A stretch of 44,462 bases of DNA from Nostoc sp. MG11 (GTDB lineage Bacteria > Cyanobacteriota > Cyanobacteriia > Cyanobacteriales > Nostocaceae). The notes under the pieces are model-generated. The model was not told the origin of the DNA. It was given only the letters and a program-made list of their open reading frames with translations, and did no database searches. The translations under genes were made by a program, and so were the position numbers. Below are positions 7,421 through 16,052 of the stretch, piece by piece. Numbering within the stretch: the stretch's first letter is position 1; every line of letters begins with the position of its first letter. The stretch spans positions 1-44,462 of the forward strand of contig NZ_JACXXN010000041.1 of assembly GCF_014904695.1 (NCBI RefSeq), given 5' to 3'.

Positions 7421-7704
7421 TTAAACTATTAATTAAGTTTTTACCTGATTTTATTCTCGATTTTGTTAATGCAGAGACTTTAGCAGAGATGGACAAGCGA
7501 AAATTGATTGTTTGGGCTGAGAAAATTCCTGTTATTTCTCCAGAATCTGAAAACTCTGCATTCAATCTGTCTTCTCGCTTTACTGAAGTCACGCCAGAAA
7601 ATATGCCAGAGGTTTTTAAAGCGAGCGCTCAGATTTACACTAATCACGGTAATTGTTTGGCTTTCACTTATTTGATGAATTGGCCGCAGAATATTTTGGA
7701 TTAA
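7417..7704 (+). CDS. Small hypothetical protein coupled to the HNH gene
   Basis: The 95-aa product starts at TTG in a TTGA overlap with the upstream stop, which suggests termination-reinitiation. It opens with a hydrophobic amphipathic stretch (LLIKFLPDFILDFV) and ends with a tryptophan-containing helix. No family recognised. The unusual start codon is supported by the overlap and by the lack of an ATG before residue 25. Confidence 0.5.
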   Translation: MIKLLIKFLPDFILDFVNAETLAEMDKRKLIVWAEKIPVISPESENSAFNLSSRFTEVTPENMPEVFKASAQIYTNHGNCLAFTYLMNWPQNILD

Positions 7705-7719
7705 TCGGAGTTGAAGAAA

Positions 7720-8010
7720 ATGTATAACGAATACGACGAATTAAGTTTTGGCCAGCAACTACAACTGACAGAATCACAGATTAGACGCCGACATCAGCAA
7801 CGAATGTTTATACAAACAAATGCCGAATTATTACAGCAAGAGTTAGATCTGGAAACTCAGTTGATGGAGGAAAATCCTGAACTGTCTCAAGCAATTTATG
7901 ACTTCAACTCGTTAGAGATTCAGTCACAGCATCAGGGATTAAAGAGCGCTCTTGAGGGAGAGTGCGCGCCCAAAAAGAGTAATGTATGGAGTAGATTTTT
8001 CCGGGTTTGA
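7720..8010 (+). CDS. Glutamine-rich helical hypothetical protein
   Basis: I use the ATG at 7720 (96 aa) because CGGAG at 7706-7710 is well placed for it; the TTG at 7711 would sit on that site. The product is helical and rich in Gln/Glu (residues 10-70), with a basic C-terminus (KKSNVWSRFFRV) that might touch membrane or nucleic acid. No family recognised. It is followed after 31 nt by the Bro-N gene. Confidence 0.55.
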   Translation: MYNEYDELSFGQQLQLTESQIRRRHQQRMFIQTNAELLQQELDLETQLMEENPELSQAIYDFNSLEIQSQHQGLKSALEGECAPKKSNVWSRFFRV

Positions 8011-8041
8011 GTGGTTCAGGTGAAAAATAAGAGGTAAATCT

Positions 8042-8884
8042 ATGTCTAACTTATCAGTGTTTGTGTTTGAATCTCAACAAGTTCGATTCGTCGGCACACC
8101 AGACAAACCAGAATGGGTTGCTGCGGATGTCTGTACGATTCTGGAAATTCAAAATGTCTCACAAGCTTTAGCTTCTTTTGATGCGGATGAGAGGGGTCTA
8201 TGTAATGTATATACCCCTGGTGATGACAATTCTCAAGGGCAAGAAATGCTTACTGTTAGCGAAGCTGGGCTTTACAGACTGATTTTCAAATCTCGCAAAC
8301 CAGTTGCAAAGCGGTTCCAACGGTGGGTCTTTCACCAAGTCCTGCCATCGCTGCGCCGTACTGGCAAGTACGAAATGCCCAACTCTGACCAACAGCAGAA
8401 CACCAAACCCACCCTTGATGAACTGGTGAATTTTGGGCAAAAAGTACTTGCGCTTACTAGGCTTAGTGCAGAACTACAGACAATCACTATCCTTCGAGGT
8501 GTACAGGCGTTGTGTCCCGAAATTTCTCCGATGACTAAAGAATTAGTAGGGGCAATTCAGGAAATCTCAGCGACTCCCGACCGACACTTGCCTCCAACTG
8601 AGCTTGGCAAAATTTACGCTGAACGTAACGGACTACCTAAGCCTGTGAGGCCAGAAGTGGTCAATCGCGTTCTGGAGTCGGCTGGTTTACAACGCAAGGA
8701 AGTTCTAATTAAAACTGATACTACAGGCAAACAGAAGCGGAAAAACATTTGGCATTTGACGAACGAAGGTAAGCAGTGGGGTACTGTAGTTTTCGATAAA
8801 GCGCGTACTCACGATAAAACTGTAGAGCATGTTCGCTGGTTGACCGATGTTTTAGAAGTGATTGACTTGAGCGTGGTAATTTAA
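8042..8884 (+). CDS. Bro-N domain antirepressor-like protein
   Basis: The 280-aa product has an N-terminal Bro-N domain at about residues 4-115: VRFVGTPDKPEWVAADVCTI, EMLTVSEAGLYRLIFKSRKP and RWVFHQVLPSLRRTGKY are the conserved blocks. Bro-N proteins bind DNA and are common in phages and mobile elements. The C-terminal part (about 175-265) with PTELGKIYAERNG and NIWHLTNEGKQWG looks like a winged-helix KilA-C/Ant-type domain. GAGG upstream supports the ATG. It closes the plus-strand run and may regulate it or a resident prophage-like function. Confidence 0.8.
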   Translation: MSNLSVFVFESQQVRFVGTPDKPEWVAADVCTILEIQNVSQALASFDADERGLCNVYTPGDDNSQGQEMLTVSEAGLYRLIFKSRKPVAKRFQRWVFHQVLPSLRRTGKYEMPNSDQQQNTKPTLDELVNFGQKVLALTRLSAELQTITILRGVQALCPEISPMTKELVGAIQEISATPDRHLPPTELGKIYAERNGLPKPVRPEVVNRVLESAGLQRKEVLIKTDTTGKQKRKNIWHLTNEGKQWGTVVFDKARTHDKTVEHVRWLTDVLEVIDLSVVI

Positions 8885-8949
8885 AATGAGCTTACTGTTT
8901 TGGAGGTTAAATGTTTGATTGGGTTTAACCTCTTTTTCCAATCAATTAA

Positions 8950-9126
8950 GGAAAGTCCGCGTTTGCGGACTACCCGTAGCTAAAACCGTATCACCTTAGT
9001 CAGTGACAATCATGTAAATACAAAATGCATTTACATGACATATTTATGTTTATAAACTTACTTCTTAAATACAAGCTTTTTCGGCAATCTATTAGACATA
9101 ACTGCTGGAATTATATCTGGAAAAAG
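8950..9126 (+). repeat. Non-coding element, copy A
   Basis: This copy begins with a perfect hairpin, AGTCCGC-gttt-GCGGACT (8954-8971). A second inverted repeat follows (TGTAAATAC...TGCATTTACA, 9013-9036). It ends with a conserved tail containing CTTAAATACAAGCTTTTTCGG and ATTAGAC...CTGGAATTATATCTG. Copies B (9134-9305) and C (13231-13420) share the layout. No gene fits here. The hairpin could act as a terminator for the Bro-N gene, but it lacks a T tract. Confidence 0.6.
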
Positions 9127-9133
9127 AACTGCA

Positions 9134-9305
9134 TAAAAAAGTCCGCAAGAGCAGACTGTGTTTGGTAGAGTATTCCGTTGGATCTACTGCCTAAATCTTC
9201 CATCTAAGTTTTTGCACATATTTATTTTTAATGATTCTATTTGAAAAAGCAAGCTTTTCGGCTTAGATAATTAGACGTAATTCCGGGAATTATATCTGCT
9301 AAAAG
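9134..9305 (+). repeat. Non-coding element, copy B
   Basis: A tandem second copy, about 186 nt after copy A. The hairpin is AGTCCGC-aaga-GCAGACT (9140-9157, one mismatch). The middle is diverged, and the tail (AAGCTTTTCGG, ATTAGACGTAA, GGGAATTATATCTG) matches A closely. It ends about 30 nt before the start of the gene at 9337, so it would lie in that gene's 5' leader if transcription starts upstream. Confidence 0.6.
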
Positions 9306-9336
9306 ACGAAAACTCAAATTCCAATCAGGAGAAACA

Positions 9337-10005
9337 ATGGATACCTTGAAAGATTTCCTTTTCTTAAAGGCGAACGTTGCCGCAGAATTCAACCCCTTTG
9401 ATGAGAGAGAGTACTTAGTCATTCAAACCTACCCGCGCGATCAAAGCTTGAGAGTTAGCAAACGAAGTTTTGATTATGAATCGGCTAAGAGCTACGAAAT
9501 TATTGTAAATATGGCTCATGACTGCTCATCTTTCGGATTAAGAATCTTTCACAACTCCAAACTGTGGACAGTAGATTTCGAGGGTAATCCTGAAAGTATT
9601 TCTCTTGAGCAGGATTGGAAGATTGCTGAAAAATACTTTCAGCCCTGTTGCACTAATGATGTTGAATGTGAAGTGAATATCTGCCAATGCAGCTATCCCT
9701 ACTTCTCTACACTAAGGGTTGATATTAGCGATACTGGCGAATACAGCAGTCATTTGCGACTTGAAACTTGTTTAGTTGATGATAATTCGAGGGAGATAGA
9801 CCACTGCCCGAATTGCAATTGTGCGTTGATTGTGGAAGAGGATGAAGACGAGGATGAGGATGATTTAGACGAGACTGAATCAACACCATTAGCTTGCATT
9901 GGTTGCGACAATTATCATGGGCAATACTATGGTGGGAATATGTTAGTCTGCGGGATTCACGCGCGAGGATGGGATGGCGAGAACTGCCCGGATTATCAAC
10001 AATAG
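9337..10005 (+). CDS. Cys-module protein with acidic linker
   Basis: The 222-aa soluble product starts at an ATG with AGGAG just upstream (9327-9331). Residues 1-150 form an unrecognised, probably beta-rich domain. CPNC (about 160) may be half of a zinc site. A run of Glu/Asp (EEDEDEDEDDLDE) leads to a C-terminal module, CIGC-x-NYHG-LVCGIHARG-C-x-DY, which matches the end of the membrane protein at 304-654. Two copies of element A/B lie in its upstream region and could control it. Function unknown; metal binding is likely. Confidence 0.7.
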   Translation: MDTLKDFLFLKANVAAEFNPFDEREYLVIQTYPRDQSLRVSKRSFDYESAKSYEIIVNMAHDCSSFGLRIFHNSKLWTVDFEGNPESISLEQDWKIAEKYFQPCCTNDVECEVNICQCSYPYFSTLRVDISDTGEYSSHLRLETCLVDDNSREIDHCPNCNCALIVEEDEDEDEDDLDETESTPLACIGCDNYHGQYYGGNMLVCGIHARGWDGENCPDYQQ

Positions 10006-10435
10006 TATGTTTGTTCCCACAAGTGTGGACAGTTGGACTACACGCGGTGGTGTAACTTCGTTATCTGCACAAATCTCTTTAACAACGCCACTTTTTATGG
10101 TTAATATCAGGTTGATAAACATCAATTTTCATTGGAACCGTAATTAAAAAGCTCATCGTTATTTCATGACAACTTCTTAGATGTGTTTGTCCTGCTGCTC
10201 AGACAAAACACGCCCTATATTTCTGCAACCGTAAAATTACTGGAAATCTTGCTTAATCAATCTAGTAACTGTATTGTTAAGAGGGGCTGATTACCAAGAA
10301 TTTTTGGGCATAAATCCTATTAGTGATCTATGCCTAATTATTGCTTTTCAAATCACAAGTTATTTGTCGATATTAACGCCCTAGTGTGCTGCTCTGTCCT
10401 GGAGTCAAGGATTTAACTCCGAATCAGCAAGCATC
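10006..10435. other. Gene-free spacer
   Basis: I find no supportable gene in this 430-nt AT-rich stretch. It should hold the promoter of the diguanylate cyclase gene, but I could not single out a convincing -35/-10 pair. A minus-strand frame at 9943-10125 overlaps the previous gene and looks accidental. Confidence 0.6.
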
Positions 10436-11449
10436 ATGACAGCCCCTATTCAAGAAAATCAATTATTAGCTCTGATCGTTGATGATGAACCATTTTTCCG
10501 CACAGTGCTGCGACTTTTCTTAGAGCAGGATGGATATCGAGTCGCGGAGGCTGAAAATGGCATAGAGGCAATAAATGTTTTTGAGCAACTCCACCCTGAC
10601 ATCATACTCCTTGATATCTCAATGCCAGATATGGATGGCGTCGAGTGTTGCCACAAGTTACATTCATCAGATCAGGGTCAGCACACTCCCATTTTGATGC
10701 TTACATCTGTTGAAGATGAACGCTCGATTAACCATGCATTTGCAGTCGGTGCAACTGACTATGTTACCAAACCCGTTCTATTGCCCATTCTGCGCCAACG
10801 TCTAAAACGCTTGATTGAACAATCTCAGTTACAACAAAAACTCCTTGCTGCAAATCAGCAGTTGCAACTTTTGGTTAATCTTGATGAGTTAACTCAACTA
10901 GCCAATCGTCGGCGATTTGAGGAATACCTCTCCCTTGAGTGGCAGCGCCAAACACGCTCACAACAGCCTTTATCCTTGATTCTGTGCGATGTTGATTTCT
11001 TTAAGTCTTACAACGATACTTATGGTCATCTCGCAGGCGATGGCACTCTAGTCAAAATTGCTAGAGCTATCAAAGATGCTCTCAAGCGGACTGCGGATTT
11101 AGTTGCCCGTTATGGCGGGGAAGAATTTGCTGTTGTTTTACCTGATACAGACGCACTTGGGGCTATTCATATTGCTAAAACAATCTGCTGTGCTGTCCGC
11201 ACATTGGCAATTCCTCATCGCAATTCACTACTTTGTTCTCATATAACTCTGAGTGCTGGGTCAACTACAGTAGTTCCTCAGCCTAATTCTGACTTCCAAC
11301 AAATAATTGCCACGGCAGATAGAGCATTGTATCAAGCAAAAGCAGCAGGACGCGATCGCTTTATCCATAGCAGCTTGGATTCGTCTTTTGCTAACCCAAC
11401 TTGCTATTTATTCGGGAGCAGTGCCCCTAAGCGTTGTGGATTTTGCTAA
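10436..11449 (+). CDS. Response regulator-diguanylate cyclase (REC-GGDEF)
   Basis: The 337-aa product has an N-terminal receiver domain (about 11-128) with acidic pocket D16/D17, phospho-acceptor D60 in ILLDISMPD and K112 in DYVTKP. A short coiled coil (about 130-150) leads to a GGDEF domain with the active-site motif GGEEF at 227-231. An allosteric RxxD motif (R218-D221) sits five residues before it. It should make cyclic di-GMP from two GTP when phosphorylated, with product inhibition. All key residues are present. No kinase gene is adjacent, so the cognate partner is likely elsewhere. Monocistronic, with long spacers on both sides. Confidence 0.93.
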   Translation: MTAPIQENQLLALIVDDEPFFRTVLRLFLEQDGYRVAEAENGIEAINVFEQLHPDIILLDISMPDMDGVECCHKLHSSDQGQHTPILMLTSVEDERSINHAFAVGATDYVTKPVLLPILRQRLKRLIEQSQLQQKLLAANQQLQLLVNLDELTQLANRRRFEEYLSLEWQRQTRSQQPLSLILCDVDFFKSYNDTYGHLAGDGTLVKIARAIKDALKRTADLVARYGGEEFAVVLPDTDALGAIHIAKTICCAVRTLAIPHRNSLLCSHITLSAGSTTVVPQPNSDFQQIIATADRALYQAKAAGRDRFIHSSLDSSFANPTCYLFGSSAPKRCGFC

Positions 11450-11595
11450 TTGTTAGCCCTTTTGAGAGATTTTTCCAGAAAAATTATTCCAGCGTCGGGC
11501 GTGCTAGTAGAAATCTCTCTTCTCTAATGAATTCTATTAAAGAAGTCTTGACTTGCGTCTATGTCCAAGTTTTTAATCTTGCTTGGACTTTTAAG

Positions 11596-12555
11596 CTATG
11601 AATATCGAATTTGTAGTATTAACCGATTTGAGGTGACAGGGGGTTTCACTTTGTGAAAGCAAGAAGGGTCTTGAACGAAGCCAAATCCTTTTTTCCCAGT
11701 AATAACTATTTGATTTTCTTTGCCGTAATAATTAAATATGGCATTGTCAGGTTGGCAATTAGAAGTCAACAACATCTGTAATGGCTTTTGCTGGTGAGAG
11801 TACCTAATCATTACGTGGGGACCAGAATCTATATCTACGTCTGTAATGTAGAAATACGCTGTCATAAAGTTATAACCAGCAATATCATAATGAAAATTAG
11901 TTGGTGGGTAACTTTTCTTGATTTCTGCTTCTGGCAGGGATGAAGCAAAACTCCAGGTTAAATGCTGCGTTATCAGCGTTGGCCAATAGGTAAGATATTT
12001 CCGAACTATTTTTAACAGCAAGGGGTCGTGGACAATTTGCGCGATAACTTGACAATCTTTAACATTATTTACCAGCCCCCGCATTACATGCCGCCCACCT
12101 TGTAAACAACCATTTTTAACAGCTTTTGCCAGAAATTCCTCGTGAAAACCAGGTTCTATACAAGGTGTTCGACTAGCAAAGTCAGAGATTTCTTTTACCA
12201 TATTAGCTGACAATTGCAGACCAAATCCGACTCCGCAATCTTGCATGGCAATTACGGTTTTTTTTACACTAATACCTGTAAATATCGATTTATCTTGGAT
12301 TTCTAAACGATTTCTGTAAACAGTGCGATTCAAACTTTGTATTTTGTTTTGGGCAAGACTGTATACTTTGCGAACACCATAAAATCTACTTAAGCGTTCT
12401 AAATACTGTCCTCCTACTCTCTTATAAAAGTCATTTTTTAGACTACGCTTTCGCCGTTTATTTTGCAGTAATAATCTTTTCCAAAAATTGGTCACGGGGG
12501 TCTTCCACGAAAAGAAATCAGCAGCCTTATTACGATATGCACGTTGTCCCCTCAA
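11596..12555 (-). CDS. Phytanoyl-CoA dioxygenase (PhyH)-like protein
   Basis: The product, up to 319 aa, has the Fe(II)/2-oxoglutarate pattern in its C-terminal half: HxD at H222/D224 (NFHYDIAGYNF), a distal histidine H301 in SCFHKV, and R311 as the likely 2-oxoglutarate ligand. DSGPHVMIRYSHQ is typical of PhyH-like enzymes. The substrate is not evident. The start is uncertain: the frame opens at a TTG right after an in-frame stop, without a ribosome site; a GTG near 12496 is another choice. The N-terminal 100 residues are very basic. It could tailor a secondary metabolite, but no pathway is present beside it. Confidence 0.7.
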   Translation of the reverse strand: MRGQRAYRNKAADFFSWKTPVTNFWKRLLLQNKRRKRSLKNDFYKRVGGQYLERLSRFYGVRKVYSLAQNKIQSLNRTVYRNRLEIQDKSIFTGISVKKTVIAMQDCGVGFGLQLSANMVKEISDFASRTPCIEPGFHEEFLAKAVKNGCLQGGRHVMRGLVNNVKDCQVIAQIVHDPLLLKIVRKYLTYWPTLITQHLTWSFASSLPEAEIKKSYPPTNFHYDIAGYNFMTAYFYITDVDIDSGPHVMIRYSHQQKPLQMLLTSNCQPDNAIFNYYGKENQIVITGKKGFGFVQDPSCFHKVKPPVTSNRLILQIRYS

Positions 12556-12672
12556 TTAATAAACTTGATTGAAGGCTGCCTGATTTTTTAGGGAACAATG
12601 CGTCATACTTTGTCTTTCCAAAAAAAAACTTAATCTTTGTAGGTACTAAACAGTATAATTATTTGCTACGGT

Positions 12673-13008
12673 TTGTCCAAAAAAGCGAAATCTACGACAA
12701 GTACTTGTAAATGCTATGCGACAACTTCAGACAAGTTTTTATTTGAAACAATATATGCCTCAGATGTCTCAGGGAGCAGAGGTAATTTCACATTTATAAA
12801 TGAAACACTACCTGGAATATTACCGTACCAAAGAATTCACAAGTATTGCCTTATCAAGGCTTTGGCATACCGAGAAGGTCGGGCAATAGTAACCTCTATG
12901 TTAGGGAAATCACACAATAAAAACGATGTTAGAATTTTTTTGGACTGTAACTTTCCAGGTCGTGATCAACTTTGCTATACAGCAAAAAGTTTGGTAACAA
13001 CATCGTAG
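12673..13008 (+). CDS. Doubtful small ORF
   Basis: A 111-aa frame opens at TTG with no ribosome site. The translation has CKCY near the start, a plausible FLFETIYASDVSG stretch and an FLDCNFPGRDQ segment, and is not obviously a shadow of another gene. No family is recognised. It may be a real short gene, a decayed gene, or chance in AT-rich DNA. Confidence 0.3.
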   Translation: MSKKAKSTTSTCKCYATTSDKFLFETIYASDVSGSRGNFTFINETLPGILPYQRIHKYCLIKALAYREGRAIVTSMLGKSHNKNDVRIFLDCNFPGRDQLCYTAKSLVTTS

Positions 13009-13230
13009 TTGCTTCATTCGCTTTTGGAAATATGCTTTAAGGTAGATAATAAATCATTCCGTGGTTGGATGCCATAAGTCACATAAAAACACTTCTTATC
13101 GAGTCAACCCAATTCACAATTGCGAATTGGTTTGACGAACCTTGCTGGGTATTAACGGCTTTTGATATTTTATTGAAGTTAGAAATCAATTAGTTTTAAA
13201 GTTAATAAGTACAAGGAATAAGAATTTCTT

Positions 13231-13420
13231 GAGAAAAAAGTCCGTTCATGGCAACGGACTTAGCAATTTTGGGAGTAATATCGTTTTCTCGCTGAGAAAT
13301 ATATAAATACATTTAATGCATTTATCTCCCATCTTCATTTTTAATAACTACTTTTTTAAATACAATCGCTTTTAATTAATTCCATTGACCAAACTTCTGG
13401 AATTAAGTCTTTTACTCTCA
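13231..13420 (+). repeat. Non-coding element, copy C
   Basis: The third copy of the A/B element. The hairpin is AGTCCGTT-catggc-AACGGACT (13239-13260). Relative to A, the seventh stem position changes from C-G to T-A, and an eighth T-A pair is gained, so pairing is kept while sequence changes. The second inverted repeat (ATAAATAC...TGCATTTAT, about 13303-13324) and the tail (TTTTTTAAATACAATCGC, CTGGAATTAAGTCT) are also kept. It lies about 470 nt upstream of the double-glycine precursor gene. Confidence 0.6.
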
Positions 13421-13889
13421 AATTTGACTTCGCAAGAAATTAGAGTAGAGTTCAGGTAGGAGTTAAGTTCTGAAATTATAATAGTTAAGTAACTGGCATT
13501 TGCTGATAAAAGCAATCATCTCCTCGTTTACAACTCACCTTACTCAAAATCTCCATTTCCTGCTTTCATAATTATTCATGCTCTCTTGAAATTATTAAAT
13601 AACCCTTGTTAGCAAAGGGTCTTTATTTTTCATTCACCTTCAGAGGTAATTTACTCTCAATCTTATGGCTTATTCAACTCTCAGCCTTAAGACTGACCTT
13701 GTTAGTTAAATTCTTTTTGTCAACTGAAGTTAGGATTAAACTAAAAATCTCAAATAGACATAACTTATTTCTTTGTGGCTATTTCAACCAACTTTTAATC
13801 TTGATTTTTCTAATTCTCTTCAATAAAAATTGCATTAACAGCTAAGGAAAACTTAACTGCTTGCAAAACTATTCTTTCAGGAGTTAGTC
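13421..13889. other. Gene-free leader upstream of the precursor peptide
   Basis: This AT-rich stretch has no convincing gene; the 79-aa hydrophobic frame at 13606-13845 has no start site and looks accidental. It contains a small hairpin (13602-13620) and presumably the promoter of the precursor gene. Confidence 0.5.
13602..13620 (+). terminator. Weak terminator-like hairpin
   Basis: ACCCTT and AAGGGT form a 6-bp stem with a 7-nt loop, followed by CTTTATTTTT. No gene clearly ends just upstream, so it may instead be an attenuator in a long leader or chance. Confidence 0.3.
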
Positions 13890-14111
13890 ATGGCTAATAT
13901 CACTCTTTCTGAATTAAAACTTACTGGTTCTCAATTGTTTCAAGATTCCGAAAGCTTTCTTAATGACCTGAGCGATACTGCTTCAATCTCTGGTGGTTAT
14001 GATAACTTCAGCGATTTTACTGGATTTGACAAGCTAATTGAAGGCTATGTCAACGTATATGCCATCGGTCATGTTACTTATTTAGCTAAATCATTTAGCT
14101 CTAACTACTAA
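13890..14111 (+). CDS. Double-glycine leader RiPP/bacteriocin precursor
   Basis: The 73-aa product starts at an ATG behind CAGGAG (13879-13884). The N-terminus ITLSELKLTGSQLFQDSESF followed by LNDLSDTASISGG matches leaders of cyanobacterial bacteriocin-type precursors, which are cut after GG by peptidase-containing ABC transporters. Cleavage after G35-G36 would release a 37-residue core rich in Tyr, Ser, Phe and Gly with no cysteine, so lanthionine or disulfide rings are not expected. No C39 peptidase/ABC exporter or modification enzyme is adjacent, so export must rely on genes elsewhere. Confidence 0.75.
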   Translation: MANITLSELKLTGSQLFQDSESFLNDLSDTASISGGYDNFSDFTGFDKLIEGYVNVYAIGHVTYLAKSFSSNY

Positions 14112-14641
14112 TCTTTTTGTAGTTTAGAAACAAAGTATCTAGCTCTCTTGAGATGAAAGGGAAAAAGCAATTTCATATTCACGTATGAAGTCTTTAAATT
14201 ACTAAATTCTCAGGAGAAGCTACTTGAGTTCTCAAAAGTTTCTCTTTGTGAAAATAAAGCCACAAGAGTCAGCAACAAATCTTGTTTCATATCTCTTGCG
14301 CCAGTAATATACCTTTGCTACTATTTGCCTTGTCATATGCTTTGGATATGCAGCCAGGACAGAATCCTGGCTCTTCACTTCTGTTATATATTAAAAAATA
14401 GTAAACAATATCTATCTTTTAGTAGAAAGCTCGTTTTTACTGCTTTAGCAAGAGCATAAATGGCTTTTCTCAAAGCTTTATGTGCCAAAAAATACAAAAG
14501 TTATTGAGCAGAGCTTTCATCCTATTTAGGCTAGACTGATAATTTCACCTAATAGTCTAATTGTTATTAGCATCTTATCCATAATCATCGTTGATAATAG
14601 AATATATACTTAGCAAAAACTTGAGCACTATTTAGATATAA
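14112..14641. other. Gene-free spacer after the precursor gene
   Basis: AT-rich, about 530 nt. I see no second precursor, transporter fragment or structured repeat. It presumably contains the promoter of the 50-aa gene at 14642. Confidence 0.55.
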
Positions 14642-14794
14642 ATGGTTAATCAACAATCTCAAGATACCTCCTGGATTCCTTGCCTTAGCTGCTGGGGTGA
14701 TGGACGCTTAATTGTTTCTGATAACGAACGTGGTGGATATAAGTGGCAACCTTGCGCTCAGTGCAACTCTAAGGGAAAAATCCTTAAACAATGA
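14642..14794 (+). CDS. 50-aa CxxC zinc-ribbon-like protein
   Basis: A complete small frame encodes two matched motifs, CLSCWGDG (residues 14-21) and CAQCNSKG (38-45). They resemble the CxxCxGxG repeats of DnaJ zinc fingers, so it probably binds one zinc and may act as a small chaperone or adaptor. A short, Gln-rich N-terminus precedes it. The paired, correctly spaced cysteines make chance unlikely. The ribosome site is weak. It converges on the TpsB remnant. Confidence 0.6.
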   Translation: MVNQQSQDTSWIPCLSCWGDGRLIVSDNERGGYKWQPCAQCNSKGKILKQ

Positions 14795-14817
14795 ATAACT
14801 GCGGACAATAGTAAACA

Positions 14818-15417
14818 TCAAAAAGCATTATAGATTACAGAAAAATATACGCCATTCTCCTGCCAAGTTCTTCTGTCCGAATCCACATCTACCAACGGAA
14901 TTCCCCAGTCAACACGAGCCGTAAAACGTTCGCCTCCTCGCCACTGCAACCCCAAACCAACAGAAGCCAGGGTATTCGAGTCAGGGTTCTCTGTACCAGA
15001 ATTCCACCCAATCCCGAAATCTGCAAAGGGAATCACTTGCAACGTACCACCAGCCCGGAGAATGGGTACTTGTATTTCAGCTGAAGCAAACACGCCATTA
15101 TCAGCCAGCAGGAAATCCTGGCGATAACCCCGTACGCTCTCCTGCCCACCAACGCTAAATTGCTCGAAAGGCACGAGTGTAGTAGTCGCCAGTTGCGTGT
15201 TCAGACGGAGTAACGCTATGGTTTCAGGAGCCAGCAGGCGTACCCACTGCGCTTGTCCTTGCCACGAGAAAAATCGGCTGTCAGGAGCATTTTCGCTAAT
15301 CGTGGCATCGAATGCACCAATGCCGAGACTGAACTGCGATCGCGTAACTTTCTGGTAAGAGTGCGATCGCACTGCAAATACTTCACGGTTACTGCAATTA
15401 ATCCATTCTTGAAAAAA
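14818..15417 (-). pseudogene. C-terminal remnant of a TpsB/FhaC-type outer-membrane transporter
   Basis: The translation contains RFFSWQGQAQWVRLLAPET and then EQFSVGGQESVRGYRQDFLL, the conserved VRGY loop of two-partner secretion pores, then barrel strands to a C-terminal aromatic residue. About 200 residues remain, against more than 500 in intact proteins; the signal sequence, POTRA domains and most of the barrel are missing. In-frame coding resemblance (REVFAVRS) extends upstream of the first usable GTG (15372) to a stop at 15418-15420. Two HIP1 octamers 27 bp apart flank a probable in-frame 9-residue insertion. It was probably the transporter for the TpsA at 17369. Confidence 0.75.
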
Positions 15418-16052
15418 TTACAACGCGGATACTTAGTGCTAAATATTTTGATAATTAAAATCGAAATTGATAAAATCTTTATATCATCAAACATTACTTT
15501 TTCAGACTATATTAAAACTTTTTATTAGTATTAATTATTTATCATTTGCATAGAGAGAAAACAGGTTATGAGGTACGACCTTTGTACCCATTCCAGCACG
15601 GCTAATTAGAAAAGTGAACTTACTTCGGTTCGATGATTGTTTGACGATATTTAATATGAATGGTTATCTTAAGCTGAAGTCTGAATCACGCAAATCAAAG
15701 CATATCAAGCTATTTAGACTACTTGCTTAAACTTTTCATACGGGCAACATAGTTTCAAAATCATTTTATTGGTAGAGGCTAAAAATGCTTTTTATCAAGC
15801 AGACAAGCATTACAGCAATGGGGATTTTTACTTTCAAGAGTATTGATATGCTGCTTATTGCTGTATACTTATTGAAATTTGTTTAAAAGCACCCACATTT
15901 ACACAACTATGGCATTATCCTGAATTATTTATATCTTTTATATTCAAGAATAATTTTGCTCACAACGTTTTCCAGTGTCGTGTACTTTTATCAATACTGG
16001 CTTTAGTCAAGTCAAAGCATCATTGAAGTAAAATTGTAAAGAGTTTATAATC
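15418..16052. other. Gene-free AT-rich stretch
   Basis: About 630 nt between the broken end of the TpsB remnant and the glycosyltransferase. No frame resembles the missing part of TpsB, and I see no insertion-sequence inverted repeats at the break. It should contain the promoter for the 16053-22499 operon. Confidence 0.55.

Noticed and set aside
9943-10125. Minus-strand 60-aa frame
   Set aside because: Overlaps the Cys-module gene end and has no start support.
13606-13845. 79-aa hydrophobic frame
   Set aside because: No ribosome site, non-ATG start, composition of AT-rich spacer DNA.
15216-15528. Two frames on opposite strands beside the TpsB remnant
   Set aside because: They are out of frame with recognisable TpsB sequence and run into AT-rich DNA.
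15418-16052. Insertion sequence as cause of the TpsB truncation
   Set aside because: No transposase frame, terminal inverted repeats or target duplication could be seen.
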